This document shows positions 52,342-63,465 of a stretch of DNA of 64,000 nt, in pieces. How positions within the stretch are numbered: position 1 is the stretch's first letter; each line of letters opens with the position of its first letter. Source of the stretch: Rhodocyclaceae bacterium. Lineage in GTDB: Bacteria; Pseudomonadota; Gammaproteobacteria; Burkholderiales; Rhodocyclaceae. The stretch covers positions 1 through 64,000 of the forward strand of contig WBUF01000001.1 in assembly GCA_008933825.1 (NCBI GenBank). Reading direction: 5' to 3'. Under the pieces are notes generated by a model. The model did no database searches and was not told the DNA's origin. It worked only from the letters and a program-made list of their open reading frames with translations. Made by a program: the position numbers and the translations under genes.

Positions 52342-52784
52342 GCACGATGGACATCCACGAAATTCTGGAGCACCTGCCGCACCGCTATCCGATCCTGCTG
52401 GTGGACCGCGTGCTCGATGTGATACCGGGCGAGCGCATCGTTGCACTGAAGAACGTCAGCGTGAACGAGCCGTTCTTCCCCGGCCATTATCCGCACCACC
52501 CGGTGATGCCGGGCGTGCTGATCGTCGAAGCGCTGGCGCAGGCCGCAGCGATCCTGTCCTTCAAGACGATGGGCGGCAAGCCGAACGACAAGTCGGTCTA
52601 TTATTTCGTCGGCATTGACGGTGCCCGCTTCAAGAGGCCGGTGAGCCCGGGAGACCAGCTGATTCTCGAGGTGTCGATCCAGGCCAACAAGCGCGGACTC
52701 TGGAAGTTTGCCGCCCAGGCCAAGGTCGACGACCAGATTGCTGCGGAAGCCGAACTCCTGTGCACGGTGCGCACCATCGAATGA
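52338..52784 (+). CDS. fabZ: 3-hydroxyacyl-ACP dehydratase FabZ
   Basis: Dehydrates 3-hydroxyacyl-ACP in fatty-acid synthesis. 148 residues from a TTG that overlaps the lpxD stop and has GGAGA seven bases before it; an ATG at 52347 ([15 protein letters not shown]) is the alternative and matches the family start. Catalytic region [20 protein letters not shown]. The stop overlaps lpxA. Confidence 0.95.
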   Translation: MSTMDIHEILEHLPHRYPILLVDRVLDVIPGERIVALKNVSVNEPFFPGHYPHHPVMPGVLIVEALAQAAAILSFKTMGGKPNDKSVYYFVGIDGARFKRPVSPGDQLILEVSIQANKRGLWKFAAQAKVDDQIAAEAELLCTVRTIE

Positions 52785-53563
52785 ATCAGCCGCTTATTCA
52801 CCCGACGGCGATCGTCCATCCCAATGCTCGCCTGGGCGGCAATGTCGCCGTGGGCGCCTATTCGCTTATCGGGGAGCACGTCGAAGTCGGCGACAACAGC
52901 TGGGTCGGGCCCCATGTCGTCATCGGTGGCCACACACGGATAGGGCGGGAAAACCGCATCTTCCAGTTTTCCTCCATCGGGGAGATCCCCCAGGACAAGA
53001 AGTATGCCGGCGAGCAGACACGGCTGGAGATCGGCGACCGCAACACGATCCGCGAGTTTTGCACCTTCAATTGCGGCACGGCGCAAGATGCAGGCGTCAC
53101 TCGCGTGGGGTCGGGCAACTGGATCATGGCCTACGTGCACATCGCCCACGATTGCCAGGTCGGCGACAACGCCATTTTCGCCAACAATGCCCAGCTGGCG
53201 GGCCATGTCCATGTCGGCGATTTCGCCATCCTGGGCGGCTTCACCGTCGTACACCAGTTCGTGCGCATCGGCGCCCACAGCATGACGGCGATGGGCACCA
53301 TCCTGCTGCAGGACCTGCCGCCCTATGTCACGGCGGCAGGCAACACCGCCAAGCCCTTCGGCATCAATTCCGAAGGGCTCAAGCGCCGGGGCTACGATGC
53401 GGAGTCGGTCGCTGCCCTGAAGCGGGCCTACAAGCTCCTCTTCCGCTCGGGCGCTTCGCTCGACGAAGCGCGCGCGACAATCCGGGCCGAGGCGCAAACC
53501 CGGCCGGCGCTTGCCCTCCTTGCCGATTTTCTCGCCATGCCGGGCAGAGGCATCATCAGATAG
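52781..53563 (+). CDS. lpxA: UDP-N-acetylglucosamine O-acyltransferase
   Basis: First step of lipid A synthesis. 260 residues of hexapeptide beta-helix ([20 protein letters not shown]), [16 protein letters not shown] with the catalytic His, [15 protein letters not shown], then the helical C terminus. Coupled to fabZ by a four-base overlap. Confidence 0.97.
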   Translation: MNQPLIHPTAIVHPNARLGGNVAVGAYSLIGEHVEVGDNSWVGPHVVIGGHTRIGRENRIFQFSSIGEIPQDKKYAGEQTRLEIGDRNTIREFCTFNCGTAQDAGVTRVGSGNWIMAYVHIAHDCQVGDNAIFANNAQLAGHVHVGDFAILGGFTVVHQFVRIGAHSMTAMGTILLQDLPPYVTAAGNTAKPFGINSEGLKRRGYDAESVAALKRAYKLLFRSGASLDEARATIRAEAQTRPALALLADFLAMPGRGIIR

Positions 53564-53569
53564 GTTCCC

Positions 53570-54754
53570 ATGTCGGACAGGATACGCATCGCCATGGTCG
53601 CCGGAGAAGCCTCGGGCGATCTGCTTGCCAGTCATCTCATCGCGGCCATCAGGCGCCGTCTCCCGGAGACTGACTTTTACGGCATCGGCGGGCCAAAAAT
53701 GCAGGCGGCCGGATTCGATGTGCGATTCCCGGCAGAAAAACTGGCGGTGCGGGGTTATGCCGAAGTGTTGCGTCACTATCGCGAGATCACCGCTATCCGG
53801 CGCTGCTTGCTCGACGATCTGCTGGCCGCGCCGCCGCGGGCCTTCATCGGCGTCGATGCGCCCGATTTCAACCTCCAACTCGAAAAACGGATGAAGGCGC
53901 GCGGCACCCCGGCCATCCACTACGTCAGCCCTTCCGTCTGGGCTTGGCGCGGCGGCCGCATTCGCGGCATCGCCCAATCCGTGTCGCACATGCTGGCCTT
54001 GTTCCCCTTCGAGGAGGAAATCTACCGGCGCAACAACATTCCGGTCAGCTATGTCGGCCATCCCCTGGCCGACGTCATTCCCCTCGATGTGAATCGCCCG
54101 GCCTTGCGCGAGAAGCTCGGCATCCCGCAGGATCAACTGGTGTTTGCACTGCTGCCCGGCAGCCGGCAGTCGGAACTTCAATACCTGGCCGACACCTTCA
54201 TCGAAACCGCCAGGCGCCTGCACCGGCGCTTTCCGCAGGCGCGTTTCCTCGTGCCGCTGGCCACGCGCGAAACACGGGACTTGTTCGAACTGGCGCTCTA
54301 CCGCCTGTCGGCGCAGAACCTGCCGGTTACCCGACTGTTCGGCCATGCCCACGACGCCATGGGCGCTGCCGACGGGGTACTGGTGGCCAGCGGCACCGCC
54401 ACCCTCGAAGCGGCCCTCCTGAAAAAACCGATGGTCATCGCCTATCGCATGTCGCCCTGGTCCTGGCGGCTCATGCGCCGCATGAAATACCAGCCGTGGG
54501 TCGGCCTGCCGAACATCCTTTCCGGCCGTTTCGTCGTACCGGAGTTCCTGCAAGACGAGGCCATTCCGGACAATCTGGCCCAAGCCCTCGGCAACCTCGT
54601 CGAAGACCCCGAGACCTGCCGGCGCATTGCCGCCACCTTCGCCAGTCTGCACCTGCAACTGAGGCTGAATTCGGCCGAGCGTGCGGCCGATGCAATCCTG
54701 CCTTACCTTGCCGACAGGGCCGCAGCATGGAACCCGGCGCCGCAGGTCGCCTGA
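53570..54754 (+). CDS. lpxB: Lipid-A-disaccharide synthase
   Basis: Joins UDP-2,3-diacylglucosamine and lipid X. 394 residues: [54 protein letters not shown] and [22 protein letters not shown]. Contains one GACTGACTTTT motif. Overlaps rnhB by 28 bases. Confidence 0.97.
   Translation: MSDRIRIAMVAGEASGDLLASHLIAAIRRRLPETDFYGIGGPKMQAAGFDVRFPAEKLAVRGYAEVLRHYREITAIRRCLLDDLLAAPPRAFIGVDAPDFNLQLEKRMKARGTPAIHYVSPSVWAWRGGRIRGIAQSVSHMLALFPFEEEIYRRNNIPVSYVGHPLADVIPLDVNRPALREKLGIPQDQLVFALLPGSRQSELQYLADTFIETARRLHRRFPQARFLVPLATRETRDLFELALYRLSAQNLPVTRLFGHAHDAMGAADGVLVASGTATLEAALLKKPMVIAYRMSPWSWRLMRRMKYQPWVGLPNILSGRFVVPEFLQDEAIPDNLAQALGNLVEDPETCRRIAATFASLHLQLRLNSAERAADAILPYLADRAAAWNPAPQVA
53668..53678 (+). 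repeat. GACTGACTTTT motif
   Basis: Exact 11-mer in lpxB, preceded by GGA and read as ETDF. Confidence 0.7.
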
Positions 54755-55314
54755 TCTGCGGTGTCGACGAGGCGGGCAGGGGACCGCTGGCCGGGCCAGT
54801 TTACGCCGCCGCCGTCGTCCTCGATCCGGACAATCCGATTGATGGACTGGCTGATTCCAAAAAACTCAGCGAGAAAGCACGCAACCGGCTGGCGCCCCTT
54901 ATCCGGCAGCACGCCCTGTTCTGGACGGTCGCCAGCGCTTCCGTGGAGGAGATCGACGCGCTGAACATTCTGCAGGCGAGCCTGCTGGCCATGCGCCGCG
55001 CAATCGAGGCGCTGACCGTGCGGCCCCGGGAAGTCCTGGTCGATGGCACGCACTGTCCTGCCATCGCGATTCCCGTCCGGGCGGTGGTGAAGGGCGACAG
55101 CACCGTTGCCGCCATCTCGGCCGCCTCGATTCTGGCGAAGACGGCGCGCGATGCCGAGATGCTGCGCCTGCATGAACTGTATCCCCAATACGGCCTCGAC
55201 CGGCACAAGGGCTACCCGACGGCGGCACATCTGGCGGCGCTGCGCGAGCATGGCGTCACCGGCATTCATCGCCGCAGCTTCGGCCCGGTGCGCGACATGA
55301 TCAGCGGGGCCTGA
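54727..55314 (+). CDS. rnhB: Ribonuclease HII
   Basis: Cleaves RNA in RNA-DNA hybrids and at single ribonucleotides. 195 residues: [20 protein letters not shown] with the first two catalytic acids, [17 protein letters not shown] and [17 protein letters not shown]. Starts inside lpxB and ends 14 bases inside the convergent senB-like gene. Confidence 0.96.
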   Translation: MEPGAAGRLICGVDEAGRGPLAGPVYAAAVVLDPDNPIDGLADSKKLSEKARNRLAPLIRQHALFWTVASASVEEIDALNILQASLLAMRRAIEALTVRPREVLVDGTHCPAIAIPVRAVVKGDSTVAAISAASILAKTARDAEMLRLHELYPQYGLDRHKGYPTAAHLAALREHGVTGIHRRSFGPVRDMISGA

Positions 55315-56266
55315 AGCCCGATTCCCGCAACAGTTTCTGCCAGGCACGGCGCTCGCGCCCTGGATCGACCAGATGCCGGCGGCACCTGACCGCGGCTGCC
55401 AGGCGCGCCAGAAACCGCCGGTCGTCGATGGCCTGGCGAAGCAATTCGGCCAGGCGTGCATGGTCGCCGACAGGGTAGCAGGCAGGATAATTCTTGCCGA
55501 GAAGTCCCCGATTGCCCGGAATATCCGAGGCGATCACCGGCACGCCGAGGGCGATCGCTTCCGAAACCACGTGGGCGCCGCCCTCCAGCCGGGAACTGAT
55601 CACCATGAGGTGGCTGTGGGCCAGCAGGCGCAGCGCTGCCCAGTGCGGCAGTTCGCCGATCCAGCGGTAACGCACGTCGTCGCGCATGCGGCGCTTTGCT
55701 TCTTGCGACATTTCCCTGGCGAGTGACTGACCGGCCTGCACGACTTCCAACTGTCGGTCGGGCATCGATCGCAGCGCCCTTGCCGCGCAAAAGGGATCCT
55801 TTTCCTCGCGCAGATGACCCAGTACGCAGATGCGGAACTTGCGCACGGGCGGGGCGGGCGCGAGCGCAGTCGAGACGGATTGGTGGACGACGTGTGCCTT
55901 GCACCGCTGTTGCGGCGTCAATTCCGCGAGTGCCTCTTCCTGCAGCACGATTAGACCGGTCGCCATGTCGAGGGACGCGGCCGCGTTCGCGTCTGCATGG
56001 ATATCCCGGTAGATGTCGGTGCCGGTCAGGGCCAGCAGGGCCGGGCGATCCGGGTGATGGGCGCGGAAATCGCACAGGGCTTCATGGCTCTTGCGCGCAT
56101 GGAGGGCGACGAGCAGATCGCAGTCCTGATCTTCCCATTGCACCGCCACACTGACGCTGCAGCCGAGTCCGCGCAGGATTCGTGCCCAGCGCATCGCCGT
56201 ATTGCGGTTGCCGGCGCGCGAGCCGGGCGGGGCGGGGGTGACGATGAAGACGTTCGGCGCGCTCAT
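55301..56266 (-). CDS. senB: SenB-like selenosugar synthase (TIGR04348 glycosyltransferase)
   Basis: 321-residue GT-B glycosyltransferase. [67 protein letters not shown] and [17 protein letters not shown] match my recollection of the TIGR04348 group, now linked to SenB, which makes a selenosugar from selenophosphate and a UDP-sugar on the way to selenoneine. Neither SenA nor SenC (a SelD-like protein) is seen nearby. If it is not SenB it is at least a close glycosyltransferase relative. Divergent from the TrmH-family gene. Confidence 0.8.
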   Translation of the reverse strand: MSAPNVFIVTPAPPGSRAGNRNTAMRWARILRGLGCSVSVAVQWEDQDCDLLVALHARKSHEALCDFRAHHPDRPALLALTGTDIYRDIHADANAAASLDMATGLIVLQEEALAELTPQQRCKAHVVHQSVSTALAPAPPVRKFRICVLGHLREEKDPFCAARALRSMPDRQLEVVQAGQSLAREMSQEAKRRMRDDVRYRWIGELPHWAALRLLAHSHLMVISSRLEGGAHVVSEAIALGVPVIASDIPGNRGLLGKNYPACYPVGDHARLAELLRQAIDDRRFLARLAAAVRCRRHLVDPGRERRAWQKLLRESGFRPR

Positions 56267-56294
56267 GGGAATGTCACTATACTTTCCCGCAGAC

Positions 56295-57092
56295 ATGAAG
56301 AAAATCACCTCCCGCGACAACGCCACCTTCAGGCAACTCAGGCTGTTGTCGCACTCCTCGCGCGAACGACGCAAGCAGGGCAGGACGGTGCTCGACGGCA
56401 TCCATCTGGTATCGGCCTGGGTGGAATGCTTCGGCCAGCCGGATCTGCTCGCCGTCAGCGAGGGCGGCGCACGGCATCCCGAGATCCGCGAATGGATTGC
56501 GGCGCATCCGCGGATCGTCCTCCAGACACTCGACGATGCCCTGTTCAGGGAAGTCAGTCCGGTCGAAACGCCGACCGGCATTCTCGCGCTGATCGACATT
56601 CCCCGGCCGCCGCCGCACCTTGCGACCAGCGCATCCTGCGTGCTGCTGGAAGCCATCCAGGATGCCGGGAATCTGGGGTCGATTCTGCGTACGTCTGCCG
56701 CCGCGGGCATTGCCGACGTTTTTCTCGGGCCCGGCTGCGCCCAGGCCTGGTCGCCGCGCGTCCTGCGCGCGGGCATGGGCGCCCATTTCCTGCTGCACAT
56801 TCATGAGCATGCCTCGCTCGATCGGGTGATGGCCGGCTTCGACGGCCTCAGCCTATCGACGCAATTGGATGCCGCGCAGGCGGTCCATGACACCGATCTG
56901 ACCGGACCGGTGGCATGGCTGTTCGGCAACGAGGGAAGCGGGCTGTCGGCTTCGACGGCCGCCGCCTGCCGCCTGGCCGTCCGCATACCCATGCCAGGCA
57001 AGGTCGAATCGTTGAATGTCGCGGCGGCGGCCGCAATCTGCCTCTTCGAGGAAGTTCGGCAAAAGCGCCAGCGGGAGGCTCAGAAAACGTGA
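56295..57092 (+). CDS. TrmH-family RNA methyltransferase
   Basis: 265 residues. N-terminal substrate-binding part ([17 protein letters not shown]) and a SPOUT domain with [32 protein letters not shown] and [18 protein letters not shown], the 2'-O-ribose methyltransferase motifs. rRNA or tRNA target not identifiable. The ATG at 56295 aligns with the family start. Ends 13 bases inside the convergent ppsR. Confidence 0.93.
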   Translation: MKKITSRDNATFRQLRLLSHSSRERRKQGRTVLDGIHLVSAWVECFGQPDLLAVSEGGARHPEIREWIAAHPRIVLQTLDDALFREVSPVETPTGILALIDIPRPPPHLATSASCVLLEAIQDAGNLGSILRTSAAAGIADVFLGPGCAQAWSPRVLRAGMGAHFLLHIHEHASLDRVMAGFDGLSLSTQLDAAQAVHDTDLTGPVAWLFGNEGSGLSASTAAACRLAVRIPMPGKVESLNVAAAAAICLFEEVRQKRQREAQKT

Positions 57093-57910
57093 CGATCCAG
57101 ACCGGCTTCCTGCATGATGGTGGCAGCCATCTCCTCGATGGATTTCGTGGTTGAATCCATCCAGCGCACGCCTTCCCGCTGCATCAACTTCTGCGCCTCC
57201 TCGATTTCGTAGCGGCAATTCGACAGGGAGGCATATTTGCTGCCGGGCCGACGCTCGGAACGAATCTGATGCAGTCGTTCTGGCGCGATGGTCAGGCCGA
57301 ACAGCTTGCCGCGATGATGGTATAGCACCTCGGGCAGTTTCCTCCGCTCGAAATCCTCCGGGATCAAGGGATAGTTGGCCGCACGGATGCCGAATTGCAT
57401 GGCCAGGTACAGGCTGGTGGGCGTCTTGCCGCTGCGCGAAACACCGACCAGAATCAACTCAGCCTGCCCCAGATTGCGGTCCGAGGCGCCGTCGTCGTGG
57501 GCGAGGGTGAAATTGACCGCCTCGATGCGGTTGAGGTAGTCCTGGCTGCTGGCCCGGCCATGCGAGCGACCGATGGTGTGGCTGGACCTGGTGCCCAGTT
57601 CGTTCTCCAGCGGCACGATGAAGGTTTCGAAGAAATCGAGGAACAGCGCATCGGCCTCGCGCAGCAGCCTGCCTATGTTTGAATCGATCAGCGTCGCGAT
57701 GACGATGGGGCGAGTGCCGTCGCGCCGGGCAGCGTCCTGTATCTGCAGCAGGCAGTTGCGAGCCTGGGCCAGCGTCGACACGAAGGGGATTCGCACCTGG
57801 CGCAGCAGGATGCCTTCGAACTGGGTCAGGAGACTGTGTCCCAGCGTTTCGGCCGTGATACCGGTGCCATCCGAGATGAAAAAGACCGTTCGCGATTGTC
57901 TTTCGGGCAT
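57080..57910 (-). CDS. ppsR: PEP synthase regulatory kinase/phosphatase
   Basis: 276-residue DUF299-family protein that inactivates PEP synthase by ADP-dependent phosphorylation and reactivates it by phosphorolysis. Seen: [20 protein letters not shown] and the P-loop [15 protein letters not shown] near residue 155. The ATG at 57910 gives the family start; an in-frame ATG at 57949 would add 13 residues. Divergent from its target ppsA, the conserved arrangement. Confidence 0.95.
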   Translation of the reverse strand: MPERQSRTVFFISDGTGITAETLGHSLLTQFEGILLRQVRIPFVSTLAQARNCLLQIQDAARRDGTRPIVIATLIDSNIGRLLREADALFLDFFETFIVPLENELGTRSSHTIGRSHGRASSQDYLNRIEAVNFTLAHDDGASDRNLGQAELILVGVSRSGKTPTSLYLAMQFGIRAANYPLIPEDFERRKLPEVLYHHRGKLFGLTIAPERLHQIRSERRPGSKYASLSNCRYEIEEAQKLMQREGVRWMDSTTKSIEEMAATIMQEAGLDRHVF

Positions 57911-57980
57911 TGACGAAATTCCAGCCGATAAAAGCGCTAAAATTTGCATTTTATAGCCCTTGCATTCCGGAAAGCATTAA

Positions 57981-60365
57981 ATGAATCAGTACGTGGTCGC
58001 ATTCGACGCCCTGCGGATGAACGATGTCGAAAAGGTGGGCGGCAAGAATGCTTCCCTGGGCGAGATGATCAGCCAGCTTGCCCATCTGGGCGTGCGGGTG
58101 CCCGGCGGCTTCGCCACGACGGCAGCGGCCTATCGCGATTTCCTGAAGCACCAGAGTCTCGACCGGCGCATCAACGAACTCCTCGACAGCCTCGACGTCG
58201 ATGACGTCGAAGCCCTGGCGGCGACGGGCGCCAAGATTCGCGGCTGGATTGCCGAGCAGCCCTTCCCGGAGCGGCTCGAGAAGGAAATTTCGGCGCATTA
58301 TCATGCCCTGGCCTGCAACGGCAGGGACGATGCCACCTTCGCAGTGCGTTCCAGTGCCACCGCCGAGGATCTCCCGGACGCCTCCTTTGCCGGCCAGCAG
58401 GAGACCTTCCTCAACATCCACGGTCTTGACAACGTGCTGCAGGCCGTCAAGCATGTCTTCGCGTCGCTGTACAACGACCGCGCCATCGCCTATCGCGTGC
58501 ACAAGAATTTCCGCCATGCCGAGATCGCCCTCTCCGCCGGCGTTCAGCGCATGGTGCGCAGCGACATCGGCACGTCCGGCGTCATGTTCACGCTGGATAC
58601 CGAATCCGGCTTCCGCGACGTCGTCTTCGTGACGGCCTCGTATGGCCTGGGCGAGACGGTCGTGCAGGGTGCCGTCAACCCGGACGAGTTCTACGTGCAC
58701 AAGCCTAAGCTCGCCGAAGGCCGTCCCTCGATCATCCGCCGCAACCTCGGTTCGAAGATGGTCAGGATGGAATTCACCGATTCCAAGCAGGCCGGCCGTT
58801 CGACCCGCACGGTGGAGGTGGCCGAGGCCGATCGCAACCGCTTCGCCCTCTCCGATGCGGACGTGCTGGAACTGGCCCGCTACGCTGTCAGCATCGAGCA
58901 GCACTACGGCCGGCCGATGGATATCGAGTGGGGCCGGGATGGCAACGACGGCAAGCTCTACATTCTTCAGGCGCGCCCGGAAACAGTGAAGGCGGGGGAG
59001 AACCAGCATGTGTTGCAGCGCTACCGCCTGAAGCAGCACTCGAAGGTTATCGTCTCGGGACGCGCCATCGGCCAGAAAATTGCCACCGGCCCGGTGCGCC
59101 TCATCCCCAACGCCTCGCAGATGTCCAAGGTGCAGCCCGGCGACATCCTCGTTACGGACATGACCGACCCGAACTGGGAGCCCGTCATGAAGCGCGCCGC
59201 CGCCATTGTCACCAACCGCGGCGGCCGCACCTGCCACGCTGCCATCATCGCGCGCGAGTTGGGCATTCCCGCAGTAGTCGGCTGCGGCAATGCGACCGAC
59301 TCCCTCAGCGAGGAAGAGTCCGTCACGGTGTCCTGTGCCGAAGGCGATACCGGCTACATCTATCGGGGCATCCTCGACTACGAGGTGACGACCCAGGAGC
59401 TGGGCAACCTGCCGAGGCTGCCGGTGAAGATCGCCATGAACGTCGGCAACCCGGAACTCGCCTTCGAGTTTCAGGGCATCCCCAACGCCGGCGTCGGCCT
59501 GGCACGCATCGAATTCATCATCAACAACGTCATCGGCATCCATCCCAAGGCGATCCTGGAACTGGATCGCGTGCCGGCCGGCCTGCGCGACGAAATCAAT
59601 CGCCGTTCGCGCGGCTACGCCAGTCCGAAGGATTTCTTCGTCGATAAGCTGGCCGAGGGCGTGTCGACCATTGCCGCCGCCTTCTGGCCGAAGCCGGTAA
59701 TCGTCCGCCTGTCCGACTTCAAGTCGAACGAATACCGCAAGCTGCTGGGCGGCGAGATATACGAGCCCGAAGAAGAAAACCCGATGCTCGGTTTCCGCGG
59801 CGCCTCGCGCTACGTCGCACCGTCCTTCCGCGACTGTTTCCAACTGGAATGCCGCGCACTGAAGAAGGTGCGTGACGACATGGGCCTTACCAACGTCGAG
59901 ATCATGGTGCCGTTCACCCGCACCGTAGAGGAAGCGAAGGGGGTGGCCGACCTGCTGGCTAAGAATGGACTCAGGCGGAGCGAAAACGGGCTGCGTCTGA
60001 TCATGATGTGCGAAATACCCTCGAACGCCCTGCTGGCCGAGCAGTTCCTCCAACATTTCGACGGTTTCTCGATCGGCTCCAACGACCTGACCCAGCTGAC
60101 GCTCGGCCTCGATCGCGACTCGGGCCTGGTCGCCAGCCTCTTCGACGAGCGTGACGCCGCCGTGAAGGCCCTTCTCAGCATGGCCATCAAGACCTGCCGC
60201 CGGCTAGACAAGTATGTCGGCATCTGCGGCCAGGGACCATCCGACCATGTCGATTTCGCAGAGTGGCTGATGGACGAGGGCATCGTGACGATCTCCCTCA
60301 ATCCTGATACCGTAGTAGATACTTGGATGAGGCTGGGCGAGCACCTGGCGCAACAGGGCAAATAG
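57981..60365 (+). CDS. ppsA: Phosphoenolpyruvate synthase
   Basis: Makes PEP from pyruvate and ATP for gluconeogenesis. 794 residues: N-terminal ATP-grasp domain ([17 protein letters not shown]), phosphohistidine swivelling domain with [17 protein letters not shown] (catalytic His419), then the C-terminal PEP-binding barrel ([26 protein letters not shown]). Confidence 0.98.
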   Translation: MNQYVVAFDALRMNDVEKVGGKNASLGEMISQLAHLGVRVPGGFATTAAAYRDFLKHQSLDRRINELLDSLDVDDVEALAATGAKIRGWIAEQPFPERLEKEISAHYHALACNGRDDATFAVRSSATAEDLPDASFAGQQETFLNIHGLDNVLQAVKHVFASLYNDRAIAYRVHKNFRHAEIALSAGVQRMVRSDIGTSGVMFTLDTESGFRDVVFVTASYGLGETVVQGAVNPDEFYVHKPKLAEGRPSIIRRNLGSKMVRMEFTDSKQAGRSTRTVEVAEADRNRFALSDADVLELARYAVSIEQHYGRPMDIEWGRDGNDGKLYILQARPETVKAGENQHVLQRYRLKQHSKVIVSGRAIGQKIATGPVRLIPNASQMSKVQPGDILVTDMTDPNWEPVMKRAAAIVTNRGGRTCHAAIIARELGIPAVVGCGNATDSLSEEESVTVSCAEGDTGYIYRGILDYEVTTQELGNLPRLPVKIAMNVGNPELAFEFQGIPNAGVGLARIEFIINNVIGIHPKAILELDRVPAGLRDEINRRSRGYASPKDFFVDKLAEGVSTIAAAFWPKPVIVRLSDFKSNEYRKLLGGEIYEPEEENPMLGFRGASRYVAPSFRDCFQLECRALKKVRDDMGLTNVEIMVPFTRTVEEAKGVADLLAKNGLRRSENGLRLIMMCEIPSNALLAEQFLQHFDGFSIGSNDLTQLTLGLDRDSGLVASLFDERDAAVKALLSMAIKTCRRLDKYVGICGQGPSDHVDFAEWLMDEGIVTISLNPDTVVDTWMRLGEHLAQQGK

Positions 60366-60382
60366 AAGCACGAGGAGGCAGC

Positions 60383-60826
60383 ATGCAGCCGGAATGGTGG
60401 CACTGGGCGGTACTGGGCATCGGGCTGATCATCGCGGAACTCGCCATTCCGGCGTTTTTCATCGTCTGGTTCGGTCTGGGTGCGCTACTGGTGTCGATCG
60501 TGCTTCTGGCGGCGCCCTCGATGAGCCTCACTGCCCAGCTCCTGACGTGGACGCTCGCTTCGGTGGCGATGGTCGTGCTCTGGTTCCGCATCTTCAAACC
60601 CGGCATGCACAAGACGAAAATCGGCATGTCCGACTCGAACATCGTCGGCGAGGTCGGCATGCTGATCCGCGACGTCGAGCCTTTCCAGAAGGGGCAGGTG
60701 CGTTTCCAGAAGCCGCTGGTCGGCTCGGAGGTATGGGAATGCATTTCAGACGAGACGATCAAGTCGGGCGAGCGCGTCAGGGTGCTCGGCATCGAGGGCA
60801 GTTTTCTCAAGGTAGGCAAGGCCTGA
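60383..60826 (+). CDS. NfeD-like membrane protein
   Basis: 147 residues: two or three membrane helices (WAVLGIGLIIAELAIPAFF, SLTAQLLTWTLASVAMVVLW) and a C-terminal OB-fold domain (VGEVGMLIRDVEPFQKGQV, RVRVLGIEGSFLKV). Short-type NfeD proteins pair with the SPFH protein encoded next. Strong GAGGAGG ribosome site. Confidence 0.92.
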   Translation: MQPEWWHWAVLGIGLIIAELAIPAFFIVWFGLGALLVSIVLLAAPSMSLTAQLLTWTLASVAMVVLWFRIFKPGMHKTKIGMSDSNIVGEVGMLIRDVEPFQKGQVRFQKPLVGSEVWECISDETIKSGERVRVLGIEGSFLKVGKA

Positions 60827-60835
60827 GGGGGGATC

Positions 60836-61693
60836 ATGAGTGCAGGTTTCATCGTCGTCGTCGCGGTACTGGTCTTTGCTCTGGTCACGGTCTGGAAGGG
60901 CGTGCGCATCGTGCCACAGGGCGAGGAGTGGATCGTCGAGCGTCTTGGCAAGTACAACAGCACCCTGCATCCTGGCCTCAACATCGTCGTCCCCTACGTC
61001 GACCGCATCGCCTACAAGGTGGTGACCAAGGACATCATCCTCGACGTGCAGGAGCAGGAAGTCATCACCAAGGACAACGCCGTGATCCTGACCAATGCCA
61101 TCGCCTTCATCAAGGTCACCGATCCGGTCAAGGCCGTCTACGGCGTGGTGGATTTCGCCGAAGCCATCCGCAATCTCATCATGACGACCCTGCGCTCGAT
61201 CACCGGTGAGATGGAACTCGACCAGGCCCTGTCGTCCCGCGACAAGATCAAGGTTCGCCTTCGCGAAAGCATTGCCGACGAAGCCGTCGATTGGGGCCTT
61301 ACGGTGAAGTCGGTTGAAATCCAGGATATCAAGCCCTCGGCCTCGATGCAGAAGGCCATGGAGATGCAGGCTTCAGCCGAACGGGAAAGGAAGGCCATGG
61401 TGACGCGGGCAGAAGGCGAAAAACAGTCGATGATCCTGCAGGCCGAGGCGCGCGTCGAGTCCGCGCGGCGCGACGCAGAAGCCCAGGTCACCTTGGCCGA
61501 GGCGTCGTCCGAGGCGATCAAGCGGGTCGCGCAGGCGATCGGCGACCGCGATACGCCAATGCTTTACCTGCTGGGGGAAAAATACATCACATCGATCACT
61601 CACCTTGCCGGATCGGAGAATGCCAAGATGATCGTGTTGCCGGCGGATGTGCAGGAGGCGGTGCGCGGTGTGCTCGGGCGATTCAAGGCCTGA
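60836..61693 (+). CDS. SPFH/stomatin-like protein (QmcA type)
   Basis: 285 residues. An N-terminal membrane segment, SPFH/band-7 domain (VPQGEEWIVERLGKYN, PYVDRIAYKVVTKD) and a helical region rich in Ala/Glu (ASAERERKAMVTRAEGEKQS) that oligomerises. Forms membrane microdomain scaffolds with its NfeD partner. Convergent with smpB with no gap. Confidence 0.95.
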   Translation: MSAGFIVVVAVLVFALVTVWKGVRIVPQGEEWIVERLGKYNSTLHPGLNIVVPYVDRIAYKVVTKDIILDVQEQEVITKDNAVILTNAIAFIKVTDPVKAVYGVVDFAEAIRNLIMTTLRSITGEMELDQALSSRDKIKVRLRESIADEAVDWGLTVKSVEIQDIKPSASMQKAMEMQASAERERKAMVTRAEGEKQSMILQAEARVESARRDAEAQVTLAEASSEAIKRVAQAIGDRDTPMLYLLGEKYITSITHLAGSENAKMIVLPADVQEAVRGVLGRFKA

Positions 61694-62140
61694 TCAGGCC
61701 TTCACCCGCATCAGGCGCTGCTTCTCGCGCTCCCAGTCGCGTTTCTTCTCGGTTTCGCGCTTGTCGTGCTGCTTCTTGCCGTGGGCCAGTCCGATGGCAA
61801 GCTTCACCTTGCCCTTGGCGTAATGCAGGTCGAGCGGTACCAGGGCATAGCCGGCGCGCTCGACCTTGCCGATCAGCTTGCTGATCTCGGCGGCGTGCAG
61901 CAGCAGCTTGCGCGTGCGTACCGGATCGGGATGGATGTGGCTCGACGCCGTCGGCAGGGGGCTGATGTGGCAGCCGATGAGGAAGACTTCTCCGCTGTGC
62001 AGGATCACGTATGCCTCCTTTAACTGGACTCTTCCGGCGCGGATCGCCTTGACTTCCCAGCCATCGAGAACCAGCCCCGCCTCGAAGCGCTCCTCGATGA
62101 AGTAGTCGTGGAAGGCCTTTTTGTTGTCGACAATGCTCAT
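61694..62140 (-). CDS. smpB: SsrA-binding protein SmpB
   Basis: Binds tmRNA for trans-translation. 148 residues: [26 protein letters not shown], the [13 protein letters not shown] segment and the basic C-terminal tail. The ssrA gene itself is not in the window. Divergent from ratA, the usual neighbour. Confidence 0.97.
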   Translation of the reverse strand: MSIVDNKKAFHDYFIEERFEAGLVLDGWEVKAIRAGRVQLKEAYVILHSGEVFLIGCHISPLPTASSHIHPDPVRTRKLLLHAAEISKLIGKVERAGYALVPLDLHYAKGKVKLAIGLAHGKKQHDKRETEKKRDWEREKQRLMRVKA

Positions 62141-62188
62141 GATGGCTTTTGCGCTAAAATTCGCATGATTCTATAGCAACAGGCAACC

Positions 62189-62629
62189 ATGGCCGAAGTC
62201 AGGAAGTCCGTCCTGATCGAGTACAGCGTCGGGCAGATGTTCCATCTCGTGGACAGCGTCGAGGAATACCCCCAGTTTCTGCCCTGGTGCGGCGGCACCG
62301 AACTGATCCACCGCGACGACGCCAGGACGGTGGCGAAGCTGCACATCAACTACCATGGGATCAGGGCGGATTTTTCCACCGAAAACGACAAGGAGGCTCC
62401 GCATTTCATGAAGATCAAGCTGCGTCACGGTCCCTTCGATCGCTTGGACGGCTGCTGGCACTTCAAGCCGCTCGGCGACGCCGCCTGCAAGGTGGAGTTC
62501 GAGATGCATTATGAATTCTCCAGCAAGCTCCTGGAAAAGGTCCTCGGGCCGGTGTTTCACCATATTGCCAATACCTTCGTCGACTCGTTCGTGAAGCGTG
62601 CAGGGCAGATGTATCCCGTCAATGGCTGA
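62189..62629 (+). CDS. ratA: RatA / COQ10-like START-domain protein
   Basis: 146 residues of the polyketide cyclase/START group: YSVGQMFHLVDSVEEYPQFLP, HINYHGIRADFSTENDKE, FEFSSKLLEKVLGPVFH-like end. The E. coli RatA inhibits ribosome subunit joining, while COQ10 homologues bind ubiquinone; which role applies here is open. Confidence 0.93.
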   Translation: MAEVRKSVLIEYSVGQMFHLVDSVEEYPQFLPWCGGTELIHRDDARTVAKLHINYHGIRADFSTENDKEAPHFMKIKLRHGPFDRLDGCWHFKPLGDAACKVEFEMHYEFSSKLLEKVLGPVFHHIANTFVDSFVKRAGQMYPVNG

Positions 62630-62945
62630 CAGTGTTTCCATCGAGGTGGCCTACGCACTGCCGAAAATGCAGGAAGTGGTGCAGTTGCGGCTGCCGGCAG
62701 GCAGCACGGTGCAACAGGCCATTGAAGCCTCGGCCTTACAGCTGAAGCACCCCGAGATCGATCTGAGGAAGAACAAGGTTGGCGTGTTTGGCAAGCTGGT
62801 ACGGCTCGATGCGCCGCTGCGCGATCGCGATCGGGTCGAGATTTACCGGCCGCTGGTCGCCGATCCGAAGGATGTGCGAAAGAAGCGTGCCGAAGAAGGC
62901 AAGGCCCTGAAAAAGGCCGGCGGAGAGAGTATTCAGGAAGTGTAG
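62622..62945 (+). CDS. ratB: RatB / RnfH-family ubiquitin-fold protein
   Basis: 107 residues with the RnfH (UPF0125) fold: SIEVAYALPKMQEVVQLRLP, KNKVGVFGKLVRLDAPL and RDRVEIYRPLVADPKDVRKK. It overlaps ratA by 8 bases. The RnfH name is historical; it is far from the rnf operon here and no link is shown. Confidence 0.93.
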   Translation: MADSVSIEVAYALPKMQEVVQLRLPAGSTVQQAIEASALQLKHPEIDLRKNKVGVFGKLVRLDAPLRDRDRVEIYRPLVADPKDVRKKRAEEGKALKKAGGESIQEV

Positions 62946-62949
62946 GGAT

Positions 62950-63393
62950 CTATTTGCACCAGGACTGAACGGCTTTTCTGGCCTTCTCGATTTCCTGCAT
63001 GCGCATCTCGTCGTCGAGGGGTATGTGTTCCCCTCTGTCATTGATTCGGCTCATGCGTTGGCCGGATTCCAGCGCGCCAAGCTGGTTCCGGGCTTCCTCG
63101 CAGTTGAGTTTGCCTTCCTGGGCCTCCTTGCGCTCCTGCTCTGCTTTGGCTTGCGTCTTGTCGGCTTCGGCCTTCCGCTTGCGAAATTCCATGTCCTGTT
63201 CGGCAATGCCTCGCGCCGCTGCGGCCGAGCCCGCGGAGTCGGTTGACGTGCCGGCTCGCATCTTTTTGGCGTCGACGCCGGGCGGCGGCGTGTCGGAATA
63301 ATGGGTTTTCCCGCTGGCATCGCGCCAGGTGTATACCTGGGCGGCGGCGACGCCCCACAGGCTGGCCAGAACCAGCAAGATGACTGCACGCAT
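62950..63393 (-). CDS. DUF4124-domain exported protein
   Basis: 147 residues. Signal peptide (MRAVILLVLASLWGVAAA), then the DUF4124 pattern QVYTWRDASGKTHYSDTPPPG and a charged coiled-coil-like stretch with two cysteines (NCEEARN and SWCK). Same family as the protein at 17491. Function unknown. Confidence 0.85.
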   Translation of the reverse strand: MRAVILLVLASLWGVAAAQVYTWRDASGKTHYSDTPPPGVDAKKMRAGTSTDSAGSAAAARGIAEQDMEFRKRKAEADKTQAKAEQERKEAQEGKLNCEEARNQLGALESGQRMSRINDRGEHIPLDDEMRMQEIEKARKAVQSWCK

Positions 63394-63408
63394 TACGTTC
63401 TCCCACGT

Positions 63409-63438
63409 TTGCCGTCATAGCGGCCACCTGCGTATAAT
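63409..63438 (+). promoter_or_regulatory. Candidate guaB promoter
   Basis: TATAAT at 63433-63438 with a weak TTGCCG (63409-63414) 18 bases upstream, 27 bases before the guaB ATG. Confidence 0.55.
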
Positions 63439-63465
63439 ACGGATTTGGAACCGAGGTTGAAAGCC

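Noticed and set aside
62622-62945. RnfH as part of the Rnf system
   Set aside because: The name is historical; here the gene is paired with ratA beside smpB and lies 30 kb from rnf.
62189-62945. RatA-RatB as a toxin-antitoxin mobile module
   Set aside because: The smpB/ratA-ratB neighbourhood is a conserved core arrangement with no sign of mobility.
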